A DNA stretch of 64,000 nucleotides from NCBI GenBank assembly GCA_038030265.1, contig CM075940.1, forward strand, positions 17,311,604 through 17,375,603. The letters are read 5' to 3'. A program made the position numbers and the translations under genes. Below are positions 47,234 to 57,078 of the stretch, piece by piece. The number at the start of each line of letters is the position of its first letter. The stretch's first letter is position 1. The notes under the pieces are model-generated. The model was not told the origin of the DNA. It ran no database searches and saw only the letters and a list, made by a program, of their open reading frames with translations. This DNA comes from Corythucha ciliata (lineage: Eukaryota > Arthropoda > Insecta > Hemiptera > Tingidae).

Positions 47234-49758
47234 ATGGCTGATCAAGGCGTGAAAAGGAATATCCCAATCAAATTGGGCGACTTCAGCGTTATTGACTCGG
47301 AGTACAGCAACATCAGGGAGAGATTTGACGCTGAAATGAGGAAAATGGAAGACGAGATGACGAAATTCCGTTCAGAAGTGATGAATCGGGAGTCAAACTT
47401 TTTCAAAACAACAACCAGGTAAATTTGTTTCCTCTTCATTTTTTACATTCACTCTCAACAAATTTTTATACCCGGCTTTATCTCCCCTCCCCTACCCCCC
47501 TCGCCAAGAATATTTCCAAATTAGCTGCACCAACTATAAATAAGTTGTGTTTTTTTTATGCTTGGCCTTCTCGCTCTTTTACGTTGTTCAAATATTCCAT
47601 TCCACCCTATAACGGCGATCATTAAACGCAGACTCGCAATTTGTACTTAAACAAAAGTTTGCCGCTCGTAACCATAGTACACCGTCAACCTTGTCCTAAT
47701 TTCTCGTTTGCTAAAAAGAAAAGGAATCCTCTTTTTTTTCGTCAATTCAACACCGATGATGCCGTTTATGGTGGTTTTTTTTATGTTTTAAAAAAAAAGG
47801 CGTTTTAAGGCATAGTGTTAGTGAGTCACCTTGATGGAATGGATTTGTTTGTACAAGTGAGAGGAGTTCATCGTTCGTTGAACTTACTTCCAGGCTGTGC
47901 GTTATGAATGTCAAAAGATCTTCAAAAACAAAATAAAATAAATAAAAACAGGTCCTCGTACGATTATTTTGGCATGAGGATTATTTATTTATCAAGTTTT
48001 TAACGTTTATTATACGTAGACGTCGCTTTTGAATCGTTTAAACTCTCAGAAATCTTAATAAGTGGTCCCCCTCCCCCTTCTAACGATCGTAACCGAATAA
48101 CGAACTTACGAGTGATTTAGTCTCTTATACTTATATTTGTATTAAAGGAGTGTTAAGTCTCCCCCCCCCCCTCACCGTTCGAAAACCTTAACAACTTGTC
48201 TCCTTACAAGTTTGCCCCTCGTCCTTCACCTACAACACGTTTTTGGTCCTTCCTATGGTAAATCTCCGTCCTTGGGGGAAATCGTGTTAATGTCGTTTAC
48301 TTCCATGAATGGATATTGCCGGTTTGTTGGAAAAAAAACTTGCAATTTTTTACTATAAAAAAAGTATGCAATGAGGCTATTACAATACACAATTATTTTT
48401 TCTAATTCATTCATAGGAGGGGTGGGGGCTATTTGGTTTTTAAGTGGCGAAAGTTTGAACTGCACCCACTGTGTAAGGGTTCAATTGTTCACCTTTCTCA
48501 ACGTCTCTTCAAGTACCTCCTCGCGTTGTGCAACACTCTTTTTTTGCAGGACGCAATAGAGTCGAGGAAACAAGAGAGAGAGGGCGGAATCAGGTTAAAT
48601 CAATAAAAGGTTCCGGTTCCAAAATGAGTGATTGGGCGGGGGGGGGGGGAGAAAACTAAGATAAAATCGAAGAGAACATTTATCTTTCAATACATTAGAA
48701 ACTGCTGCGCCTCCCTCCTAAAAAAGTGTTTTGTTTAAATTTGTCCCTACCTGTACGTAGTCAGATTTATGTCACAGTTATTTTTAACACATTGTATTGC
48801 CTTGAAGGTCCCTAGCCAAATTCGTTATGAAAGCGCGAAAAATAAATAAGATTTGTCACATATTCAAACCAAACTTTTTTTTATTACTTAAGCACCCCCT
48901 CTGGCAATTATAACGCCTCCTCATTATTAACATCGCGGAAAAACCACAATTTGCATGCTTCATCTTGTCAATCCTTCATTCCCAGGCCAATACGAATCAC
49001 TCAAAATTGGGGGGACGGGCAAGGTTTGCCATTATTCGTGAAAAATAATTTTATAAATATTTTGAATGCTCCCAATGGATCATGGTCTACTGCTCGCGAG
49101 TCAAGGTAAAATTGGCTTTCTGTAACAGTCAACCTCTCTCCATCACAACGAGAATGAATTGAACCCTTTTTTCCCTGTAGTTCCGAGTTTGGTTGTCAGC
49201 ATTTATTGCTAGTAAAGAATTAGTTTTGCTTGGCGCGCTTTATAAAAACATTATTAATACCAAAATTTAACGAGTTCCCCCTTCCCGTCTTCAATTTTCA
49301 GCTCTTCGTCAAACACAGTCTCGACGAGCAGCGGAGGCCTAGCCGACAAACCACAGCAGTCCTCATGGCTTGAAACCCTCGACTCCCCGTTGATTCAAGA
49401 CGAAGGCGACAACAAAATGTTGAAATTACGTTTCGACGTGTCCCAGTACGAACCAGAAGAAATAGTCGTTAAAACTGTCGGCAACAAACTTCTCGTAAGT
49501 CTTTCTTTTCTCTCTTTTTGTTCGTCTCTTCGTTTCTTAAATTTGGTAACTTTTAATTGAAAGGTCCACGCAAAACACGAAGAAAAGTCAGAGAGCAAAT
49601 CTGTCTACCGAGAGTACAACCGGGAGTTTCTATTGCCCAAAGGAACAAACCCAGAGTCGATCAGGTCCTCACTCAGCAAGGACGGCGTTCTCACAGTTGA
49701 GGCCCCTCTCCCGGCTCTCGGCGGACCCGACAAGCCCATTCCAATCACGCAGCATTAA
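47234..49758 (+). CDS. Small heat shock protein (alpha-crystallin domain)
   Basis: Three exons: 47234-47418, 49302-49494 and 49564-49758, giving 190 residues with phases 2 and 0. The N-terminal region carries a short charged helix (RERFDAEMRKMEDEMTKF). The alpha-crystallin domain begins near residue 92 with MLKLRFDVSQYEPEEIVVKT and contains LLVHAKHEE, REYNREFLLP and SSLSKDGVLTVEAPLP, the A-x-x-x-n-G-v-L hallmark. The C-terminal tail IPIT is the I-x-I motif that docks neighbouring dimers. Such proteins are ATP-independent holdases in the cytosol. The N-terminus recalls HSPB1/CRYAB-type and lethal(2)essential-for-life-type proteins, but I do not assign a specific orthologue. The 1.9-kb first intron is unusual for stress-inducible genes, which are often intronless. 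Confidence 0.93.
47419..49301. other. Intron 1 of the small heat shock gene
   Basis: A 1.9-kb AT-rich intron with G/C homopolymers (near 48155 and 48635). No exon, repeat family or mobile element was recognised. Confidence 0.55.
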
Positions 49759-51485
49759 TTTTGAGTGAATAACTTCAACGCCCACAAGTGGAAAAAAATA
49801 TGCTTGTACATCGTCATACTTCCGCTATGATGAGGTTGTAAGAAAAAAAAACTCCCGTGTTTAACGTTCGCATAACGACATTTGTTTTCCTAATTTATTT
49901 TAACATGACATCCTTTGAAGATATTTGTATTATTTTACCAATTTCAATGTTGCCTTTCTATTTTTCGAACCACCAGTGCCTAAAAAATGAAATATTGTCC
50001 CTACTTTAAGCAACAGAAGGTAAAGCTAACGGACGAAAATAGTTCAGTTTGCGTCATTTAAGAATTGTTACAGGTTTACCATGACTATTTTATATGCTAC
50101 CGTCACCCCCCCCACGCCCCGCCTAAATTTTTCTTCATTCTGAAAGTAAGAAAACTGTTCCTCAACTCTTGAAACTGAGGTCAATTTTTTATTCGGAGAC
50201 GCATTCGGCTTTATGGTGCTTTAAAAGTTTTTTTTTTTTTTTTTGTAAGCTAATTTATCTAACATGAAAATAAAGATGTAATTTATACGATTCATTTGAC
50301 AGTTTCTTCGTGCTTTCGTTCCTGTTGTGAATGGTGTGTGTCCCTCGATGAGCAAACAAGCATTTAAGCTTGTAACATCCTCATCAAGGAAATACTCGAA
50401 CTCCTCCGTAATTTCGAGTTGTTTTGTATTCAATTTATGCGGTACACAAAAAATGACCGAGTCATCAAGCGTGGAAGTGGGAATGGCGCGACGGAGAGGG
50501 ATTGATTTCCCCCGGTCGTACCCCCCCCCCTCTGACCATGATGTTTCATTCAAGATGACTCATACAGTTTGGGTGAGGCGCCTCCGCACTGTTAACGATT
50601 ATTTTTAAATGGCTTTCTGCGTCATTCGACTAGTGTCTGGGTTAGTTCAATTCTTGGGCGATCCCCAAGTATACGAATTGTGTAACCTAATTAGAGACTA
50701 TTTAGTCTATTTCTGCTGCTTCCTGAAGAAGGAGCGGGTGAAAATTGTCTTATTTCACCCTCGAAACTGGCCAGTATTCTCCTCTAACTAAACTAACAGT
50801 ACAGGAGATACAAAGAATTACCCCGGAAACATATTCATCCAGATCCAAAGCACCCTAAAACGCTAGAATCGTGGGGTGAACACCTTTCAACTAAGGTGAC
50901 CAGACATCCTTTCTTGGCGCGTCCGGGCTCGTTTTTCAGATCTCCGGGGAAAGATCAAACTTGTCCTCCTTTTCGATCTTACAATGAACCGACCGATTGT
51001 CTGGTTTACCCACCAACATCAAGCGTGGCGCTTAGCGGCATTGTCCCCACCTGTCACCGTTTCGCACTCACGGTTCTCATCAGCCCTGGAGAGCCGGGTC
51101 CTCCCTGGATCTGTTCTGCCAGTGCCCGGATCTAAACATTTTACCTTAGTAAAATCCCCTCTAGGGTGAGGGAGCTTGATTATGCCACCCATAGGTGTAG
51201 GGAGGGGGTGCCGTTCGAACAATTTCGCGAAATTGTCTTTTTCGATGAGCTATCACCGTGAAATTTGGTTTTTAATTAGTCAACGCAGAAATTTATTTAA
51301 TTTCTTTTTCTAGGATCAAACTTCCCACGATTTGTATTGAGAAGGACGACCTTGCGATCTTATTTGAAGGGAGTTAGTTGAGACCCGCGAAATTGACTTT
51401 TGGAGTGGTCATATCGCGCGAAATTGGTTTTCATGGGGAAACCGGCCCCACGATATTAGTTTTTGACAAGTCAACTCCGCGATCA
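49759..51485. other. Intergenic region downstream of the small heat shock gene
   Basis: The first few hundred bases are probable 3' UTR. A 110-codon minus-strand frame (50221-50553), containing IPTSTLDDSVIFCVPHKLN, looks less random than its surroundings and is followed on that strand by an AATAAA near 50193. It could be a terminal exon of an unassigned gene, but it matches nothing I know. Confidence 0.3.
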
Positions 51486-52000
51486 TGAGCGTAGTCAGAT
51501 GGTTGCCCTCCACTAGAGACGAAAGCGATGATTTAGTGGGGCAGCAGCCCACCCCTAGATACCATCGGAACGTACAAATCCTTCTGGGTTGCCACATTTT
51601 GTTTCGTTGACGCCCACTAAAAAAAAAAAAAAAAAACTAATTTCGAGAATGTTTGCGCCATAAAAATACGTTTTCGCAGCTCTGACCCAACTAAATGCAA
51701 ATTTCTCAAATTCGGCTTTGTAAAAATCCAATTTTGCGACTTTTTCTCGCAATTTTTTTTTGCGCTGGTCACTGAAAAAATAATTTCGCGGGATTGGCAC
51801 TACAAAACCCGATTTCACTCACTTTGCCCACAAAAACCATTTCTGCGCGTTTGCCTTACTTAAAACCAATTGCTCAAATTTCGCTACCTAAAAAACATCA
51901 ATAGGCGGATTTGATAAGCCGCCCCACTAAATTGGTAGAGCGAAATCCAAGAATTTTGTTTTCAGTGAGCCAGATCCAGGAAAATGTTTTTTTTAGGTAA
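51486..52000 (+). mobile_element. Partial copy of the 1.8-kb inverted-repeat element (left half)
   Basis: It begins gagcgtagtcagatggttgc and continues with the same internal order as the copy at 32734: ttgccctccactag, gatttagtggggcagc, tacaaatccttc, then family D phrases (cgttttcgcagctctgaccc). Divergence is considerable and no right end was found. An A run (51618-51635) interrupts it. Confidence 0.6.
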
Positions 52001-52379
52001 GAAAAATCAGGAAAATTGATGGCTGATCGAAATCTGAGATACCTTTTGGGTTTTCAGAAGGTTCAGGGGTTCAGAAAAGTTTGGACTGACAAATAAGTTT
52101 TTTTGAATAACAGACAATTTTCAGGAGTCAATGTGCCATTCCTGGCTCAAAAACTCTTTTATTTCGTGAGCGTGAGGGGCGTACTTTCAAATTGTTTGTC
52201 TGACCAGTAAAATCCCCCTTCCCCCCCGTTGATATAAAACGATTCTAAGGAATAAAACTGAATATAAAATGAAATAAATTTTAATGAAAGAGATAGGGAA
52301 ACTACTTTCAACGCACTTCGAACCAGAGGTGTTTTATTTTAAATTCGTACTTCTACTGGCTTATCTTTTCTTGAATTAA

Positions 52380-52620
52380 TTTACCGTCCGTCTTTCCCTT
52401 CCCTCAGTTCAGTCCGAGCCAGGGAACAGAACATAGTATCAAGTTGTTCAATATTTTTTACCGTTTCGACTCTCGTCCTGTGCGATTGTTTCGTCGTAGC
52501 GATAGTTTCCCGAAGAGGGCTCGAGTGGAAGCCGCGGATTTCCGTCTGAGCTCCAGCGTTTCATTTGAAGATTTAATTATATTTTCTTCCTAACGATTAT
52601 CGCGCCCTTTGGGGCGTGAG
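52380..52620. other. Possible unassigned exon, strand unresolved
   Basis: This segment is more GC- and CpG-rich than its surroundings and lies after a strong acceptor-like tract on the plus strand (cgtctttcccttccctcag at about 52406). The plus-strand frame from it reads FSPSQGTEHSIKLFNIFYRF and stays open to 52590. The minus strand is open too: from an ATG near 52567 a frame starts MKRWSSDGNPRLPLEP and reaches a donor-like cg/gtaaaaaa. I cannot assign a protein family to either. Confidence 0.22.
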
Positions 52621-53202
52621 TAACAATGCCGTTAACAGAATGGTGTGTACCCTGTCTCGCCTGGGTTGAAATTGGACAAAAAAATAATAAAATGAAATTA
52701 CCAAAAGGCACTGTATGGCGGCGAGGTTTATCTGGGACCAGCTCCTATACCGTTGGCGGTTGTAGATCCTGTCTGAATCTAGGAGGTGCCTCTCTTCCGA
52801 GGAAAATCGTCCAGCGACAACAAACCAGATAAGATTTATACTTTATACTCGCGTCGCTTTTATCAAAGGTATTTTAGACCCTAAAATTTTGCCGAAGTAC
52901 CGATTTACACTTTGGAGTAATTGTAAGCTTAAGAACGCCCCCCCCCCCTGTCTACGATAGAACTTCGTGCATACTTAAGAATCACACTCATTTTTATTTC
53001 GCGCTCTTTTCTTACTTGATAGGCTAATTTTTATTAAGTTATTTTTGCCCATAATTGTAAGATTTGAGAATAAAAGTTGTTTCCTTGTTTTTGTAGCCCC
53101 AATCACTGAACATTTTCGTTTACCCCCTTCTTCAACACACTTTCCGGCGTCGGAAGAGCCCTCGTAACCACCCAACGAAAGGGTCCGTGACTACAGTTAC
53201 AG

Positions 53203-53233
<31 letters not shown>

Positions 53234-53329
53234 CAGGAATACAAGGCGATGGGAATAGAGATTCTGATGGGGGGAGGGGAGATTGTTTGTGCCTCTTCTG
53301 TCCTGGTTATTCCCAATTTTTTCGTGGGC
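52621..53329. other. Intergenic stretch with a long poly(T) tract
   Basis: Nothing coding was found. A run of about 30 T (53205-53233) is flanked by ordinary sequence and could be the poly(A) tail of a minus-strand retroposed copy, but no body was recognised. Confidence 0.35.
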
Positions 53330-53990
53330 TTGTCCCAAAATGCGATTTGTGATTTTTCAATTTTATGCTCCAATGGACCTTCAGAAACTAAAGATAGCGG
53401 TTTATCGCTAATTTTTGCTGCAAATGACCGCAATTTCTCAATTTTAGCTACCTAAAGGACCTTCGGAAAATGGGGGTTTAGCGTTGTTGTTGCTGCTGCT
53501 GCTGTTGTTGTTGTGTTCTCCCCCCTCCTCAATTTTAGCCGTGAATTCAGTAACCACGAATTAATGTTTCTTCCTCAATTTTATCAGCAAATAAGAGCTT
53601 ATTCTCGATTTTTGCCGAGAATGAAGTTTTTTCTTCAATTTTAACCCGGAGTAGACCCAAGAGCGGCACAGTTGATAGGGATTTTCCACAATCTTGCCCA
53701 CGTGAGGTCTTCCGTGAACAGTGAATTAACGTTTTTTCTCAATTTTGGCCAGGAAGTTGCATCGAGGAATCGCAAATGAGCACTTTTTCTCATTTTTATT
53801 CACAAAAATGCGTATTTGTCTCAATTTTTTTCCAAACTTTTAGCCGCGGACTTTCCCCAAGAACTAGAATTAGTCGTTTTCCCTCAATGTCAGCGGCAAA
53901 TAAGTGTTTTTTAAATCAATTTTTGCGGTAAATGAGTGTTTTTGCTGCGGATCAATGCTTTAATACTTATAAATCCACATTTTTTCATCT
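53330..53990 (-). repeat. Degenerate short-period array, family B, inverted
   Basis: Units such as tttttctcaattttagc, then cgcgaatgagc, recur about every 30-40 bases; clear ones are near 53435, 53535, 53575, 53632, 53738 and 53790. This is the reverse complement of the arrays at 15220 and 44620. A short ttgttgctgctgctgctgttg microsatellite lies near 53490. Confidence 0.68.
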
Positions 53991-54951
53991 TTATTAGCTC
54001 CTACTTGTTTTCAAAAAGCAGTACATTTAACGAGTTTCCAAGGCTTCATGTGTACAGAAGTACCGAATATTCCGAAAAGCAGTACATCTGACCAACCTAT
54101 TTATAAGGTAAAATGTTCAGTTTCATTATCACGTAGCCAGTTTCGGAGTGTAGGTGGGGTTTTCGAGGATCGACATAGTTTGGTGGACGAATATGTTGCT
54201 TTCAATGTATGTAAGTAGATATTCAGCCGAACAATCCACATTTCGAGTTGAAAATCACCCGTTTTTGGCCTTAAAAATCCACAATTGGAGGCTAAATTGA
54301 TCGTTTCCGATCAACTGCCGATATGAACTGCCTTTTCGAGGAATGAAGTTAGCAGTTATTGGTCGTATGAGCTTTCAGGGCAAAATCTCAAGTTTTTTCC
54401 TAAAAATCTCTTTTTGGCAAAATTCCTAATTCCTCAACTGTAAGTGATTGGAGGAACAGCTACGGTGGGGGGAGGATCGCAACAGTCCTCAGGGTGATGC
54501 CAGGCCCTGATTGCCTGATTCTAGTTACAGGCCAACCACAATCTTCATTACAACTTGCTTTCCTCGGTGAGGGGAAGCAATTATACCCTGCAGTGTAAAA
54601 TTAAGTTTTCATAAGAAATTGTTGATGTTTCCACTAAAAGCTCAAAACTTACAAATTGCAACAAGCGTCATGAAGTTGGAGCGAATAAAGTGAACTTTTC
54701 ACTAAAAGCAAGTCCAACGGTCAATAATTGACGGTTTGACAACACAGCACTGAGCAGATCTCTGGCGTCACTGCCCTTGTGTCATTCTACGCTATCAGAG
54801 AATGTTATCAGACTTTGTTTTTCTTGTGCGTGTGGTTTCTCACACGAGTAGTGCGGCTTTTAAAAATGATTAATTGACTATTTTAGGCAAACACAAAAAC
54901 AAAATTTTGGGCCTTTCATTTGCAGATTTTCAGTTTCCAAGGCGGAGAAAA
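53991..54951. other. Upstream region of TEX261
   Basis: Phrases resembling family C (gtttttggccttaaaaatcc, aaaatctcaagtttttt) occur at 54110-54430. The remainder presumably includes the TEX261 promoter and 5' UTR. No promoter motif was called. Confidence 0.4.
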
Positions 54952-57041
54952 ATGTGGTTCATGTATTTGCTGAGCTGGCTAGCGCTATTCATCCAAGTAA
55001 TCTTCATGACAATTGGAATTGGTAATATTTCGCCTATCTGCCTCTGTATAATTAATGAGATGAGGAGAAGCCGGACAGACCCTCTTTTTTGACCGGCCCT
55101 CGCACCTGTTACCTTAATTTTTTTGACTAGCTTTGGTTGAACGTACTACATTTTACGTTGCGTAGTTGGTTGCGTTATTACTATGTCAGTTCGAAGGCTG
55201 GTGGAAACGCCTATCATGGCCTTGGCAGTCGAAAAACTGAATGACTATGATAAAAAGACACGATTTCCCCCAAAAGCATTTGACCCACCCTTGAAAACTG
55301 CGTTGGCTGTGTGATAAGTCCGAGCCCGACGTACTTCTGGCTCGAGCATGAATCGGCACTGTCCCTCTCTCCCTTGGGGGCAAAGCGTTGAATCAGTATC
55401 CGTCCCAAGAGCTGCTCCAAAAAACGTCTTTTTGTAACACCCAAGCATCTGATTTTGCATGGGTGATGTCAATCATGAGTTGGTTTGTCTTCCCCCAGCT
55501 CAACTGCTCTAAATGACAGACAAACGGCGTCAAAAGCAACTTCTTTCTGGGCCACGTAGTCAGTTTTTGGACAGAATTACCTGTTTGTAAACAGAAAAAT
55601 TGAGAATCTTCGACTAAATTGAATGATATCGGGCCTAGCAAGTTTTGCGAGCGAAACTTCCGGTTTCTTGGTCATTCCAGTTTCTAATAGTTGAATGTTA
55701 GCTCTGGCTAATGAACCGGATATTCGGGTTGGGTTACTTGGTTTATCAATTTTCGGGCCGAAAACTGTTAAGTTGGCTCACTCGGCCCAAAGAATCGTTA
55801 ACCCAAGAACCGGCCAAGTCCCTGAAACTACCACGGAATGGGAAATAAGCGGTATCTCATAGTGGAATTCCCCCTAAGACTGTCAACTTGCATTTTAAAA
55901 ATGTGTATATATAGCCTTAAACCAACGGTTTTCGTACAAAAATCTCGTTATTCAGCCCTTAATAGGCCTCCCTATATTCAATATGCACTTTTCTCCTACG
56001 AAATCAATCGCAATATGGCCCGGAAATTTCCCAGAGGTGGCTGCCGAACGTGGGAAATATCACGTTTCAGGAAAAATAAATGGACATTTTTTCCCAATAA
56101 ACACTCATATTTTGCTACAAAAACAAATTTTTGCCTAAAAAATTACAACCCGACTTATGAACCTGCTCTCATGAACTCTCAAGGACAGAAAATGGTCATG
56201 GGTCTTCTTTGGGGTTCGAAAATCGGCGATTTCGTGACGTAAACTGAGTATTTAGGCCCGTATTCATAGTCGCTACTTAAGTTAAAATTCTCTTAAGTAA
56301 AAGTCAATCCAGTTTTTGTTGGAATAAAATCATCTGTTTTGACGCCCACTTAGGGAAATTTAAGTTTAAAAAATGTCTATGAATATGGGCCTTAGTCTCC
56401 GGAGCAATCAGAGGGATTGTGAGTGGCGCTATTATTTGTTTGTTTGCTCGTAATTTCTGCTTTAAAGCCAAAATGACATTCTTTTACAGTGTCACGATTA
56501 TATTTGTTCGGACGTTAAACCTAGATATTTTCGGCCTAATGAGACAAGTTTGACAGCCACTACTTCCCTGGCCAAGTGTGTTATTCCCAAAGCTGCTCGC
56601 GAGCACTAGAAGATTTCAACTCTGACGATGGACATATTTTAGTTTTTTTGTGTTTATTCAACGAAACGGTCAATAAAATCGAAGGAGAGTGCCCGATTTC
56701 ACGATAGAAATAGTCAAATATGAATGGGGGATGATGTTGGGAGTTGGACCCACCCGAACAATCATGAAAAGTGTACCAAAGATGCGGTCCAGTCTTCGTT
56801 TCGATCTCAGAAGTTCGAACTTCGTCCCTGAAACGCTATGTTGAGTTCCACTTGGCTGGAAATTTTACCAAAGAAACAGTGTGCACGCTGCATAAAAGCC
56901 AAATTGCAATCGGGAACTCATAATACTGCTAGGGACTGCAAATTTTAATATTCAAACACGCTTTAGTAAGTATATATAAGACTACCAATTTATGCTGGTG
57001 ATGTATATCTTCATATACAGGGTGGAACAGAATGAGTGTGA

Positions 57042-57078
<37 letters not shown>

